Assembly (NCBI GenBank): GCA_021372695.1
Contig: JAJFTY010000062.1
Coordinates: 1 to 59,873 of the forward strand
Direction: 5' to 3'
DNA from: Deltaproteobacteria bacterium
GTDB lineage: Bacteria > Desulfobacterota > Syntrophia > Syntrophales > UBA5619
Length of the DNA stretch: 59,873 bases
This document shows positions 42,769-52,534 of this stretch, one piece after another. The notes beneath the pieces are model-generated. The model saw only the letters and a program-made list of their open reading frames with translations, was not told the origin of the DNA and did not search any database. Position 1 is the first letter of the stretch. Each line of letters starts with the position of its first letter. A program made the position numbers and the translations under genes.

Positions 42769-45330
42769 TTATGGGGCGGTGGCCGGTGCGGGATTTTTGT
42801 CCCCGATAAAGATGGCCCGGTCGGCCGGGCCGGCGAAATCGGCCGAAAGGGTGGTCGTCTTGATCGTGCGGAAGGAGCGGGCCGACTCCGGGGAAAACCC
42901 GAAGAGAGCGGTCAGAAGCTCGCCCGGACGAACCGTCCCCTGGGGGCCGCAATGGACCGAGAGGATGATCCGGCGGGAACTCTTGTCCAGGGCGAGGCTC
43001 GCCACGAGGGGGCGGATCTCCTTGACCGCCGTCTTCCCGCCGGCCTCCCGCCGGACGGGGAAACTCTCTGCTTTGAGAAACCGCGCGATGTCGGCATCGA
43101 TCTGCTCCATCTCCGCGTCGGTGATCCCGGGCGGGATCCAGAGTTCATACACGAACCCGGCGACCAGCTCCGCGAGGGAGGGGGGGTGCGGGGTGAGCTC
43201 CTGCATCGCCGTGACCGCCATGCCGGCAGGAAGGCCCGCATTGATCCGCACCATGAGGGTTTCCGGCTCTGCGCCGGGGTCCTCGATCCGGATGTCGGCG
43301 AATTCGCAGCGGCTCTCCATGCCCACCGCCGTCGCCCCGGCGAAGGAGATCCGCGGGTGCGGATGGAACCCTTGCGAATAGACGAAGAAGATGCCGCCCA
43401 GGAGCATGGCCCGGTGGAGGGCGGAAGAGAGCTCCAGATGGGAGAGAAACCGCGCGGGGCCCAATTTTGTGAACCGGAGCCGGAAGGCCCGCTCCCCTCC
43501 CGTCCCGCCTTCGCGGCGGCCGAAGGAGGAGACGATGGTCCCGACCGGGGCATCCGCAGGGGCGGTGACGACGCGGATCGTGCCGTCGCAGACGCCGCAG
43601 TCGCCGCACGCCCCGGTCCGGCAGTCGGGCGTCGCTTCGCCCCGCCCGGCCTTTTCGGCCTCGGCGATCAGAAATTCGCGCCGGACGCCGCAGTCGATCC
43701 GCTCCCAGGGGAGGGGCTCGTCGTGGTCGCGTTCCCGCAGGGAGGCCTCGGCGTCGATTCCCGTCCGGCGGAGCGCCTCCTCCCAGAGATCGAAACGGAA
43801 GCGGTCGCTCCAGCCGTCGAAACGGCAGCCGAGGCGGAAGGCGGTCTCGACGAGTTCGCCGGTCTCTGCCCCTCCGCGGGAGAAGATCCCCTCCAGGAGG
43901 CTCATCCGGGCGTCGTGCCACTTGACGCCGATGTTCCGGTTCTTCAGGCGCCCCTTGAAGAACGCCTGGCGGTCGAGAATCTCCCCGACGCCGATCTGGC
44001 GCTGCCACTGGAAGGGGGTGTGGGGTTTGGGGACGAAGGTCGAGAGGCTGACGGTCACCTGGCCCCGGTTCTTCGCCGTCCGGAGGACCCGATGGGCGAG
44101 CTCGGCAATCCCCTCCCGGTCCTCCTCTTGCTCGCCGGGAAGGCCGATCATGAAGTAGAGCTTCACGGCTTTCCATCCGGCTGCGAAGACCCTTTCGGTC
44201 GTGGTCAGAAGTTCCTCTTCCGTATTTCCCTTGTTGATCACGTCGCGGAGCCGCTGCGTCCCCGCCTCGGGGGCGAGCGTGAAGCTCGTCTTCCGGACCC
44301 GCCTGATCCCCTCGATCAGCGTCGGGGTGAGCGTCTCGGAGCGGAGCGACGGCAGCGCCAGGGCGACGCGCCGCGCGTAATAGCGGTCCATCAGCGTCGT
44401 CAGCAGGGGTTCGATCCGGGAGTGGTCGCCGGAGCTGAGCGACAGCAGCGAGAGTTCGTCGTGCCCCGTGGCCTTGAGCATCGCCTCTGCCATCTCCTCG
44501 AGCACGGCGGGGGTCCGTTCGCGCACCGGGCGCCAAACCATCCCCGCCTGGCAGAACCGGCAGCCCCGCGTACACCCGCGGGCGATTTCGAGCGTCACCC
44601 GGTCGTGGATCGTCTTCATCAGCGGGACGACGGGGCAGAGGGGTTCGCGCCAGAGGTCCATGTCGGCGATGATCCGCTTTCCGATCCGCTCGGGTCCGGT
44701 ATGGAGGGCGGGGACATAGACGCCGCGGAGTGCGGCCAGGGCCTCGATCTGCTCCCGCCTTTTGCCGCCCCGCATCCGGACGGCCATCACGGCCTCGGCG
44801 ATCTCGCCGACGACCTCCTCCCCCTCGCCGATCGCGAAGGCGTCGATGAAGGCGCTCATCGGCGCGGGGTTGAAGGCCGAGGGGCCCCCGGCGATGATCA
44901 CGGGATGCTCCTCGCCGCGCGCCTCGCGGCGCAGCGGGATGCCGCCGAGTTCGAGCATCATCAGCACGTTCGTGTAGGAGAGCTCGTACTGGAGCGAGAA
45001 GCCGACGATGTCGAAGGCGTGGAGGGGCCGCTGCGATTCCAGGGAGCAGAGCGGCCGGTTGCGGCGGCGCAGTTCTCCCTCCATGTCCGGCCAAGGGGCG
45101 TAGCATCGCTCGCAGGCGACCTGGGGGATCCCGTTCAGGACGGCGTAGAGGATCTGGAGGCCGAGATGGGACATCCCGACCTCATAGGTGTCCGGAAAGG
45201 CGAGGGCAACGTGGAGACGGCAGCGCTCGGGCGCCTTCCGGACGGCGTTGACTTCGCCCCCGGTGTAGCGGCTGGGTCTTTCGACGGCGAGGAAGAGCTC
45301 GCCGGGATCTGCTGCGAATGGGTCGGCCAT
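42769..45330 (-). CDS. B12-binding-type radical SAM protein fused to DUF2344 (TIGR03960-TIGR03936 type)
   Basis: 853 residues. The N-terminal half has a cobalamin-binding-like fold without clear DxHxxG, then a radical SAM core with the cluster ligands in [12 protein letters not shown] near residue 260, and [13 protein letters not shown] later. A Cys-rich linker ([14 protein letters not shown] near 600) leads into a C-terminal DUF2344 domain with [21 protein letters not shown]. Fusions of this kind occur near rplU in many anaerobes; substrate unknown, a tRNA/rRNA or ribosome-linked role is suspected. ATG 45330 gives the family N-terminus. Confidence 0.9.
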   Translation of the reverse strand: MADPFAADPGELFLAVERPSRYTGGEVNAVRKAPERCRLHVALAFPDTYEVGMSHLGLQILYAVLNGIPQVACERCYAPWPDMEGELRRRNRPLCSLESQRPLHAFDIVGFSLQYELSYTNVLMMLELGGIPLRREARGEEHPVIIAGGPSAFNPAPMSAFIDAFAIGEGEEVVGEIAEAVMAVRMRGGKRREQIEALAALRGVYVPALHTGPERIGKRIIADMDLWREPLCPVVPLMKTIHDRVTLEIARGCTRGCRFCQAGMVWRPVRERTPAVLEEMAEAMLKATGHDELSLLSLSSGDHSRIEPLLTTLMDRYYARRVALALPSLRSETLTPTLIEGIRRVRKTSFTLAPEAGTQRLRDVINKGNTEEELLTTTERVFAAGWKAVKLYFMIGLPGEQEEDREGIAELAHRVLRTAKNRGQVTVSLSTFVPKPHTPFQWQRQIGVGEILDRQAFFKGRLKNRNIGVKWHDARMSLLEGIFSRGGAETGELVETAFRLGCRFDGWSDRFRFDLWEEALRRTGIDAEASLRERDHDEPLPWERIDCGVRREFLIAEAEKAGRGEATPDCRTGACGDCGVCDGTIRVVTAPADAPVGTIVSSFGRREGGTGGERAFRLRFTKLGPARFLSHLELSSALHRAMLLGGIFFVYSQGFHPHPRISFAGATAVGMESRCEFADIRIEDPGAEPETLMVRINAGLPAGMAVTAMQELTPHPPSLAELVAGFVYELWIPPGITDAEMEQIDADIARFLKAESFPVRREAGGKTAVKEIRPLVASLALDKSSRRIILSVHCGPQGTVRPGELLTALFGFSPESARSFRTIKTTTLSADFAGPADRAIFIGDKNPAPATAP

Positions 45331-45332
45331 GT

Positions 45333-45728
45333 TCAATTCTCTTTCAGGAATTCCCGGTATTGGTAAGGATGGCTCTCGATATCCCGGTATTTCGCGAGGG
45401 CGAGCCGGCGGGGAAAATCGGGCCGGGAGAGGTAGGCGAGCATGTCCCGCCGAAAGGCATCGCGGAGTTCCCGGGAGACGGTCTCGATCTCCTCGCTGCG
45501 GACAAAGCTTCTGCCGGTCCGGTATTCGAACCGCAGCGGATCCCCGAAAACTCTCCGGACGGTCTCGCAATGAGCAGGGCAGGCCCAATCCCCCGGGTCC
45601 AGCGGAACCGCGATCCGGAAGAGCAGTTCCACCTTGGCCGTATCGGCCGCAACGGGGCGGGAGGCATCCCGCACCTCGACTGTCAGGCCATTTTCAAGCG
45701 GAATCGTTTCGATGAGTTTCATCGCCAT
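45333..45728 (-). CDS. Conserved small protein of unknown function
   Basis: 131 residues (ATG 45728; ATG 45722, ATG 45746 and GTG 45758 are alternatives, and none has a strong ribosome site). The N-terminus MKLIETIPLENGLTVEVRDASRPVAADT and the end RPDFPRRLALAKYRD resemble a family I recall from Desulfuromonadales and relatives, with no known role. Soluble, with no signal. Its stop lies two bases before the radical SAM start, so the two are co-translated. Confidence 0.7.
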   Translation of the reverse strand: MAMKLIETIPLENGLTVEVRDASRPVAADTAKVELLFRIAVPLDPGDWACPAHCETVRRVFGDPLRFEYRTGRSFVRSEEIETVSRELRDAFRRDMLAYLSRPDFPRRLALAKYRDIESHPYQYREFLKEN

Positions 45729-45866
45729 GGCGCCCGTCTCTTTCATCCTTTCGGGCACTCCCTATCATCTTTACGCTTGACTGGCAATCCCCTTCCTCGA
45801 TATAAGCTCTTCCCGCCCGTGCCGGGCAAATCATCCTTTGCCAAACGCCTTCCGTCGGCGGGAGCC

Positions 45867-46697
45867 ATGAGTCAAATGTCGGATGAAGCGTTCTGCCACC
45901 TTTGTCAGCCGGACGCCGGCAAGTCCTGCGGGGCCTGCTGCGGGATCTACAACTACGCGGACAGCTCCCGGGAGGCCCTGACACGGCGGTTGAGAAACCG
46001 GACGGCCCGTTTTCGCCGCGGTGTCCGGACGGAGGCGGAGCTGCTCCGCTTCGGCCGGATGGTCCGCGAAACGGAGGATCAGACCCGGCGATTCGATGTG
46101 ATCTACTGCTGCGAGTACGTCGGCTTCCTGGATGACGGAGAGAAACGGGTCGGCTGTCTTCTCCACCCGGGCCGGAACGACGGCATTGATCTCCGCGGCG
46201 TCTCCTTCTACGGCCGGGAACTCTGCGACGGCCACCTCTGCCCGAGCTACTCCTTCCTCAGCAGCGGTGAAAAGTGGGCCCTCATCGATCTTCTCGACGA
46301 CTGGTATCTCTACGGCCTCTGCGTCACCGACATCGATCTGGTCAAGGGATACTTCCGCCATCTCGGCGACCTCCTGGGGGAGACGCCGCGCCCGGCGATG
46401 TTCCGGGATCCGTCCGTCCGCGGAATCGCCCGCCGTTTTTTCGAATACAAGCTCACATGGCCATTCCGCTCGACCGAGGTCAACCGTTTCGGCCGGTTCC
46501 ACTTCGACGGCAGCCAGCACATGATCCGGCCGATCGATTATGAAGCTCTCGGCTGCGAGCACTCCCGGTACGACAGCATCCTCCTCAGTCTCTCCTCCGA
46601 GCTCAGAAACCGCCGAGAGCTTCAGGAGGCCGAAGAGATGATCCGGGGGAGTATCGCGGCCGCAGCCGCTCTATTGGCAGGTCCTGATTTTCGTTGA
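45867..46697 (+). CDS. YkgJ-like cysteine-cluster protein
   Basis: 276 residues. An N-terminal Cys cluster (CHLCQ...CGACCGIYNY, residues about 10-30) is followed by further Cys at CCEYVG, GCLLHP and CDGHLCPSY, the pattern of YkgJ/UPF0153-type putative zinc or iron-sulfur proteins. The C-terminal half is helical. The start at ATG 45867 follows GCGGGAG closely; ATG 45876 is possible. It stands alone on the plus strand; function unknown. Confidence 0.75.
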   Translation: MSQMSDEAFCHLCQPDAGKSCGACCGIYNYADSSREALTRRLRNRTARFRRGVRTEAELLRFGRMVRETEDQTRRFDVIYCCEYVGFLDDGEKRVGCLLHPGRNDGIDLRGVSFYGRELCDGHLCPSYSFLSSGEKWALIDLLDDWYLYGLCVTDIDLVKGYFRHLGDLLGETPRPAMFRDPSVRGIARRFFEYKLTWPFRSTEVNRFGRFHFDGSQHMIRPIDYEALGCEHSRYDSILLSLSSELRNRRELQEAEEMIRGSIAAAAALLAGPDFR

Positions 46698-46803
46698 CAG
46701 AGCGTCCGTGGTCGTCTAGTGTTCGAACGCTGGTTCTCTTTTTCCGGAGCGATCTCAATGGGTCCGGATCGGCGATCCCGGAATCTATCGGGCGGAGGGA
46801 TTG

Positions 46804-47328
46804 ATGGCGAAGACAAGAGTCCTCTTTTCGAAGGAGGTCATCGACGGTCGGGTCAGGGAACTCGCCGGAGAGATCTCGCGGGATTACGCGGGAAAAGAGC
46901 CGCTGGTCGTAGGCATCCTCAACGGCGCCTTCGTTTTCATGGCGGATCTGATCCGGGCACTCGACATCCGCTGCCGGGTCGACTTCGTCCGGATGGCCAG
47001 CTATGGGGCGGGATGCGTCACTTCGGGAGAGATCAGGATCGGCAAGGATCTGGAAACGCCGATCGCCGGACGCGACGTCCTGATCGTGGAGGATATCGTG
47101 GATACCGGCCTGACCCTCTCCCGGCTTGTGGAGATCCTGAGGAGCCGGCATCCGGCCTCGCTCAAGGTCTGCGCCCTTCTCGACAAGCGTGAGAAAAGAC
47201 GGGTCCCCTTCACGGCGGACTATGTGGGCTTCTCCATTCCGGACCATTTCGTGGTCGGATATGGGCTGGACTATGATGATAAATTCCGTTTTCTTCCGGA
47301 TGTTTGCGTGCTTGAGGAGATCGCCTGA
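46804..47328 (+). CDS. hpt: Hypoxanthine phosphoribosyltransferase
   Basis: Purine salvage: transfers phosphoribose from PRPP to hypoxanthine/guanine. 174 residues. The PRPP loop is VLIVEDIVDTGLTLSRL near residue 98, the flexible-loop region FVRMASYGAG precedes it, and the C-terminal PDHFVVGYGLDYDDKFR is diagnostic. ATG 46804 follows GGAGG at five bases. Confidence 0.95.
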   Translation: MAKTRVLFSKEVIDGRVRELAGEISRDYAGKEPLVVGILNGAFVFMADLIRALDIRCRVDFVRMASYGAGCVTSGEIRIGKDLETPIAGRDVLIVEDIVDTGLTLSRLVEILRSRHPASLKVCALLDKREKRRVPFTADYVGFSIPDHFVVGYGLDYDDKFRFLPDVCVLEEIA

Positions 47329-47339
47329 GAGGAGGGCGT

Positions 47340-48353
47340 ATGATTATCCAGTGCCGAAAATGCGAAACGCGGTTCCGGTTCGACGATAGCCTGATGGAGG
47401 GAGACGGTGTCTGGGTGCGGTGCAGCCGCTGCCAGCATGTCTTCTTCCAGGAGAGGCCTGCGGGCGATTTCCCCGCCGCCGGACCGGAGATCCCCTCCGT
47501 AAGGATCAGTGATGCCAGGCGCGCCCCGGATGATCGCTTTCCAGCAGCCGGTGGAGAAACGCCGGCGCCGGCCGCCGCGAAGGCGGAAATCCGTCCGCAG
47601 CGGGGGAACGGCGCGGAACCGGCGCGTGCGGTTGAGTTCGAGAAGGAGTCCTCGTTCGAGGGGCTCGAGGTGGACCTGGGAAGGGAACCCGTCGGCGGCC
47701 CCGACGCGGGCGTGGAAAAGGCAGAAGAGACTGCGGAGAGTGAAGACGAGGCAGCGCGGGGCGGGACCGGGCAGAGGCGATGGGGCCGAATGCTCCTGAA
47801 GCTCTTTGCCCTGCTGATTTTCATCGCGGTCGTTGCGGGCGCCGTCTATCTCTATCTCTTCCCAGAGGCCCGAACCCAGGCCCTCAACGCGGTCTCCCCC
47901 TGGCTGCGGCAGGTGCCCTATCTCGAAAATCTCGTGGGCACGGAAACGAAGGGAGGCGGGTCGGTCCTGACGCCGGTGCGCATCAAGGATCTCCGCCAGC
48001 GTTCCGTGAACAATCTCCTTACGGGGAACCTCCGCGTCATCGAGGGGATTGCGGTGAACCAGACATCCCACCCCTTGGCAAGGATCCGGGTGCGTCTGGT
48101 GGTTTCCGATGCCTATGACGTTGTTCTTGCCGAGAAGATCGTTTCCTGCGGAAACCTCCTGACGGATGTGGAACTGGGCGCCATGGCCGAGGCGGAAATC
48201 CAGCGGGAACTCTCCATTCCCCAGGGAAGCGACGTCTCCAACGAACGGATCGAACCAAACGGCGAGATACCCTTCATGATCGTCTTCAGCCAGGAGCAGG
48301 CCGGGGCGATCAAGACGACGGTGGTCCCTGCCGGCGCCGACCGGATCCCCTGA
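47340..48353 (+). CDS. Zinc-ribbon, single-span membrane protein with DUF3426
   Basis: 337 residues. An MJ0042-type zinc ribbon at the N-terminus (CRKCETRFRF...CSRCQHVFF), a low-complexity Pro/Ala/Glu linker, one transmembrane helix near residue 160 (LLKLFALLIFIAVVAGAVYLYLF) and an extracytoplasmic DUF3426 domain (GNLRVIEGIAVNQTSHPLARIRV). It starts with GGAGGGC ahead of ATG, 11 bases after hpt. Role unknown in this group; often annotated as a zinc-ribbon domain protein. Confidence 0.85.
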   Translation: MIIQCRKCETRFRFDDSLMEGDGVWVRCSRCQHVFFQERPAGDFPAAGPEIPSVRISDARRAPDDRFPAAGGETPAPAAAKAEIRPQRGNGAEPARAVEFEKESSFEGLEVDLGREPVGGPDAGVEKAEETAESEDEAARGGTGQRRWGRMLLKLFALLIFIAVVAGAVYLYLFPEARTQALNAVSPWLRQVPYLENLVGTETKGGGSVLTPVRIKDLRQRSVNNLLTGNLRVIEGIAVNQTSHPLARIRVRLVVSDAYDVVLAEKIVSCGNLLTDVELGAMAEAEIQRELSIPQGSDVSNERIEPNGEIPFMIVFSQEQAGAIKTTVVPAGADRIP

Positions 48354-48422
48354 CGATCAAAGGAGGTGCCCGCTCGGCGGTCCGTGCGGTTACAAGCCCG
48401 GATGAGCCGCGGTTCCGCCGCA

Positions 48423-49625
48423 TCACGGGCTCTGATGCAGACCGTCCCGCACGATACGGCGGTAATGGGCGCGGTCCGTGTCGCCTTCGGTGCTGAAGCA
48501 CAATACTTTTGACTCGGCGTCCAGGCGGAGCTTCTCCCGCATCCAGCCAAGGTCGGCGCGCGTCATGAGGGCGGCAACCAGACCCGCCGTCACGGCGCCG
48601 CTCTCGCCGGAGATGACCCTGGGGTCGCACCCTACCGGGTTCCCCAGCGTGCGCATCCCCTTTGCGGCCACCCAGTCGGGGCAGGATAGGGCAAAGTCTG
48701 CGGTCTCCCGGAGAACATCCCAGGCGATCCGGTTGGGCTCGCCGCAGGCGAGGCCGGCCATGATCGTATCCATCGGGCCGGTGACAAAATGGAGCTCGCC
48801 GTCTCGGGCTTCCGCGGTCTTGAAAATGCACGCGGCCCGGTTCGGCTCGACCACGGTCACGACCGGCCTGTCTGAGCCGAAATGGCCCGACAGATAGCCC
48901 GCCACGGCTCCGGCCATGGAACCGACGCCGGCCTGGAGGAACACGTGGGTCGGGATCTCACCATCCATCTGCCTGACCGCTTCACAGGCCATTGTGGCGT
49001 AACCCTGCATGATCAGGCGGGGAATCTCCTCATACCCCTCCCACGCGGTATCCTGCACCACGATCCACCCCCGCTCTTCGCCCATGCGCCGGGCGAGGCG
49101 GACGGCCCCGTCGTAGTTCATGTCGGCGATCGAGGCCTCGGCACCCTCGGCCCGGATATTTTCCAGGCGCTCTGCGACGCTGCCCTGCGGCATATAGATG
49201 ACGGCCTTGTGGCCGAGCTCCCGTGCGGTCCACGCCAAACCCCGGCCGTGGTTGCCGTCGGTCGCCGTGACGAAGGTCATCCGCCCCAGCTTCTCCCTCG
49301 CTCCCGGAGTGCGCAGCCGATCGCAGGTGATCCGATCCGGTGAAAGCCCCAGGAGCCTTCCCAGATAAACGCCCATGGCATAGCTTGCGCCGAGCACCTT
49401 GAAGGCGTTCAGGCCAAACCGGTGCGACTCGTCCTTCACGAGAATACGGCCGACGCCGGTCTCCTTCGCCAGGTTCCGGAGATCGGCCAGCGGGGTCTCC
49501 CTGTAGGCCGGGAAACTCCGGTGGTAGCGAATGACGTTTGCCCCCGGCTCGACACCCAGAAAGTCCCGCACCCGGGAGCCATCCGGCGCCTTCTCGATCT
49601 CCGTCAACAGAAATGGCTCTTTCAT
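48423..49625 (-). CDS. dpaL: Diaminopropionate ammonia-lyase
   Basis: PLP enzyme splitting 2,3-diaminopropionate to pyruvate and ammonia. 400 residues of the YgeX/DpaL type. PLP Lys sits in HRFGLNAFKVLGASYA near residue 74; the substrate/PLP phosphate site is TDGNHGRGLAW; and the ending ESGAVTAGL plus LCFSTEGDTD is typical. ATG 49625 follows GGGGAG; the longer frame from 49661 is not needed. It follows tsaC by 46 bases on the same strand. Confidence 0.9.
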   Translation of the reverse strand: MKEPFLLTEIEKAPDGSRVRDFLGVEPGANVIRYHRSFPAYRETPLADLRNLAKETGVGRILVKDESHRFGLNAFKVLGASYAMGVYLGRLLGLSPDRITCDRLRTPGAREKLGRMTFVTATDGNHGRGLAWTARELGHKAVIYMPQGSVAERLENIRAEGAEASIADMNYDGAVRLARRMGEERGWIVVQDTAWEGYEEIPRLIMQGYATMACEAVRQMDGEIPTHVFLQAGVGSMAGAVAGYLSGHFGSDRPVVTVVEPNRAACIFKTAEARDGELHFVTGPMDTIMAGLACGEPNRIAWDVLRETADFALSCPDWVAAKGMRTLGNPVGCDPRVISGESGAVTAGLVAALMTRADLGWMREKLRLDAESKVLCFSTEGDTDRAHYRRIVRDGLHQSP

Positions 49626-49671
49626 GACGATTTTCTCCCCGGTTTGAGTCGTTTTGAACAAAGAGCGAAGA

Positions 49672-50316
49672 TCAGCCTTCGGTCGGGGACAGGGCCTTCA
49701 GGATGAGGTCGCCGGCGATGGCGCCTGCGCGGAGAATGCGGGGGGGAAGGAGGGTGACGTCGAGGACGGTCGAACCTGCGCCCCCAGGCGTTTCCCCGCC
49801 GTCGACCACCGGACCGCTAAACGATTCCAGTGCGCGGATGACCGCATCGGCCGTCGTGCATTCCGGCCCGCCCGAACGGTTGGCGCTCGTGGCCGTGAGC
49901 GGCCCTCCCAGCCCCGAGGCGAGCAGCCGGGCGATGGGATGGCTGGAGACGCGAATGCCGATCTTTCCCGTGCCTGCCGTGAGACGGGGCAGGACGGCAG
50001 AAGAGGCCCGTAAAACGAGCGTGAGCGGGCCCGGCCAGAACCTCTTCATCAGGATCCGGGCCGCCTCCGGGATCTCCTCCGCGAGCGGAATGACCCCGCG
50101 TTCGTCTGCGACGATCAGCGCGATGGGGTTCCTAAAATCCCGTCCCTTGATCCGGAAGATCTGCTCCACGGCCGCTTCGTTCCGCGCATCGGCCCCCAAG
50201 CCGTAGAAGGTCTCCGTCGGAAAGGCGACGACCCCTCCCGAGCAGAGGACCCGGACGGCCTCGGCCATTTTCCCCGCATCGGGTTTTTCGGGAGCGAGCG
50301 TGAGCAGGAATGCCAT
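49672..50316 (-). CDS. tsaC: L-threonylcarbamoyladenylate synthase
   Basis: Makes TC-AMP from threonine, bicarbonate and ATP, the first step of t6A37 tRNA modification. 214 residues, the YrdC-like core of the short TsaC type. The positively charged pocket includes GGVVAFPTETFYGLGADA, IKGRDFRNPIALIV, GPLTLVL and TSANRSGG. One base after purE. Confidence 0.94.
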   Translation of the reverse strand: MAFLLTLAPEKPDAGKMAEAVRVLCSGGVVAFPTETFYGLGADARNEAAVEQIFRIKGRDFRNPIALIVADERGVIPLAEEIPEAARILMKRFWPGPLTLVLRASSAVLPRLTAGTGKIGIRVSSHPIARLLASGLGGPLTATSANRSGGPECTTADAVIRALESFSGPVVDGGETPGGAGSTVLDVTLLPPRILRAGAIAGDLILKALSPTEG

Positions 50317-50317
50317 A

Positions 50318-50821
50318 TCATCTCTTCAGGTTTTCCTGCTTCCGTTCGACCTCCGCGGCCATCTTGCGGACATAGGCCTGGAGCTTCCTGAGAAGGCCGG
50401 CATCCTCCAGGGCCAGGGTCCTGACCGCGTGGAGAGCCGCATTCTTCGCCCCTGCCTTGCCGATGGCCATCGTCGCGACAGGGATCCCCCCGGGCATCTG
50501 GACCGTGGCCATGAGGGCGTCGAGTCCGTGGAGCGACGTGGCGTCGATGGGCACCCCGATCACCGGCAGCAGCGTCTGGGACGCGATCACGCCTGCCAGA
50601 TGCGCGGCGGCACCGGCCCCGACGATGATGACCTTCACACCCCGGCCGGCCGCCCTGCGGGCGAACTGCGCCGTCCGTTCCGGCGTCCGATGGGCGGAGG
50701 TCAGATAGAGCTCATGGGGAATGACGAACGCCTCCAGGACCTTGGCGGCCTCCTCCATGACGGGAAGATCGGAATCGCTTCCCATGACGATGCTGACTAA
50801 AACTTCCGTTTTTTTATCCAT
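50318..50821 (-). CDS. purE: N5-carboxyaminoimidazole ribonucleotide mutase (class I PurE)
   Basis: Purine synthesis: rearranges N5-CAIR to CAIR. 167 residues. MGSDSDLPVMEEAAKVL near the start, SAHRTPER, and GAGAAAHLAGVIAS with the catalytic His are diagnostic for class I. ATG follows GGAGTGAA. It sits between purD and tsaC. Confidence 0.96.
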   Translation of the reverse strand: MDKKTEVLVSIVMGSDSDLPVMEEAAKVLEAFVIPHELYLTSAHRTPERTAQFARRAAGRGVKVIIVGAGAAAHLAGVIASQTLLPVIGVPIDATSLHGLDALMATVQMPGGIPVATMAIGKAGAKNAALHAVRTLALEDAGLLRKLQAYVRKMAAEVERKQENLKR

Positions 50822-50847
50822 ATTTCACTCCCGAAAGGCTGCGTTCC

Positions 50848-52188
50848 TCATGCTGGGTTGGACTCCGCCTTGAGTCTCGCCATGTGTTGAATCCGTTTCC
50901 GGATGAGCCGATCCGTGCCGATGTCCGGCCGATGATCCACGGGCCCCTGGATGGCGCCCACGGCCTTTTCGGCGATTCGCTCCGCTGCGTCCAGCCGGTC
51001 GGCGATTCCGACCACCCCGATCGCTCGTGAAGAGGTCATATAGAGGCCGTCCGGCCGCTGGTCGATCGAGGAGTAGTAGAGCCGCGCTCCGTGCGTGTCG
51101 CCGATCTCGATCCGCGCAGAGGTGGAGGCGGCATCCGGGTGGTCTGGGGAGAGGCCGTAGCCCTTCGGGACGACATACTTGCATACCGTCGCCTTTTTTT
51201 CAAACGCGACATCCAGCCGGTCGAGATGGCCGTCGATGATCGCCCGGCACAGGTCGACGAAATCGGTCCGGAGAAGGGGCAGGATATTCATCGCCTCGGG
51301 GTCCCCGAAACGGGCGTTGTACTCGATCAGCTTCACCCCGGAACGGGTGGTCATGAAACCGCCGTACATGATCCCCTTGTAGGGGACACCGGTCTCCCGG
51401 AGGATAGCCGCGGCGACCTTCCGGGTGATGTCGAGCCCCTGGGCGACGGCCGCGGCATCCAGAAACGGGAGGAGATGGTCGGCAGCGGAATAGGAGCCCA
51501 TCCCGCCCGTATTCGGTCCCCGGTCGTCGGCGAAACGCCGCTTGTGATCCTGAACCGGAGGCGTTGCGACAACGGTCCAGCCGTCGGAGAGGCACTGCAG
51601 GGAAAACTCCTCTCCCTCCAGCTTTTCTTCGACGGTCAGGCCGGGATGGCTCTTCAGGATGGTTCGGCAGAGGTCGAGGGCCTCTGCGCGCGTCTGAAAA
51701 TGGTCCCCCTGGACGAGGACCCCCTTGCCGCCGGTCAGCCCATCCGGTTTGAGGACGACGCCGTCCAATTCATCGAGGAAGGCTTCGACGCCGGTGAGGG
51801 ATGTGAAATTCCGGAAGCGGGGGTTCCCGGGGATGCCGTATCTCTGGAGCAGGTTCCGCGTGAAGGATTTCGAGGTCTCCAGGCGAGCCAGGGACTTCGT
51901 CGGTCCCACGGCCGGAATTCCCGCGGCCGCAAGGGCATCCACAACCCCGTGAGAGAGGGGGGCTTCGGGGCCGACCACGGCGAAGGCGGCGCCGGTCTCC
52001 TGGGCGAAAGCCACGATGGCCTCGGGCTCGTCGTACCGGCCGAGCCGGACCTTTTCCGACAGAGATGCGATGCCGGGATTGTTGGTTTTCATGAAGGAAT
52101 AGAGCTGGGGATCCTGCCCCGAGCGCAGAATCGCCTCGGCGATTGCGTGTTCCCGGGCCCCGTTGCCGATGAGCAGGACATGGGTCAT
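50848..52188 (-). CDS. purD: Phosphoribosylamine-glycine ligase (GAR synthetase)
   Basis: Second step of purine synthesis. About 446 residues, an ATP-grasp fold. The N-terminal MTHVLLIGNGAREHAIAEAI, GPEAPLSHGVVDALAAAGIPAVGP, VLKPDGLTGGKGVLV and C-terminal NARFGDPEAMNILPLL are typical. ATG 52188 follows AGGAGG by six bases; the longer frame from 52239 is read-through. First gene of purD-purE-tsaC-dpaL. Confidence 0.96.
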   Translation of the reverse strand: MTHVLLIGNGAREHAIAEAILRSGQDPQLYSFMKTNNPGIASLSEKVRLGRYDEPEAIVAFAQETGAAFAVVGPEAPLSHGVVDALAAAGIPAVGPTKSLARLETSKSFTRNLLQRYGIPGNPRFRNFTSLTGVEAFLDELDGVVLKPDGLTGGKGVLVQGDHFQTRAEALDLCRTILKSHPGLTVEEKLEGEEFSLQCLSDGWTVVATPPVQDHKRRFADDRGPNTGGMGSYSAADHLLPFLDAAAVAQGLDITRKVAAAILRETGVPYKGIMYGGFMTTRSGVKLIEYNARFGDPEAMNILPLLRTDFVDLCRAIIDGHLDRLDVAFEKKATVCKYVVPKGYGLSPDHPDAASTSARIEIGDTHGARLYYSSIDQRPDGLYMTSSRAIGVVGIADRLDAAERIAEKAVGAIQGPVDHRPDIGTDRLIRKRIQHMARLKAESNPA

Positions 52189-52534
52189 AAAAGGCCTCCT
52201 TCCGCCGCCGTTTTTCAGGGATGGTGTTCCCGCAAACAACCGTCAAGTATGGTCCTCATATCGGAAAAGGAGGGAGGAGTCAAACAAATCCGACTGGAAA
52301 GAAGCGGGACGGATAGCGATACGCATCCCGGTCGACGGCCTGACAGGGACGGTTCAAGGCCTGCGCTCCGGCCTCGATAAATCATCTATTTTTTCCATGC
52401 GAAATCTGATACGTTTCCGCCTCTCCGGCGCTTTGGACGCTCTTCACGCGACACGGGCGGAACGGCGGTTGCCGGGATCAGTAGGCGTCCCGGAAGGCAG
52501 GAGAGTAAACATCGAACATGGCGGAGCAAGAGAT
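52189..52534. other. Divergent intergenic region between purD and the GlmU-like gene
   Basis: 346 bases carrying the two divergent promoters. The plus-strand frame of the downstream gene stays open through the whole region, but the protein family starts at 52535 and no ribosome site precedes earlier start codons. I see no riboswitch, repeat or RNA gene that I can support. Confidence 0.5.

Noticed and set aside
42952..45366. 804-codon open frame antisense to the radical SAM gene
   Set aside because: Result of high GC at third positions; the minus-strand frame has clear radical SAM and DUF2344 motifs.
52163..52534. In-frame extension of the GlmU-like gene to an upstream ATG
   Set aside because: Family N-terminus and ribosome site place the start at 52535; the extension is GC-driven.
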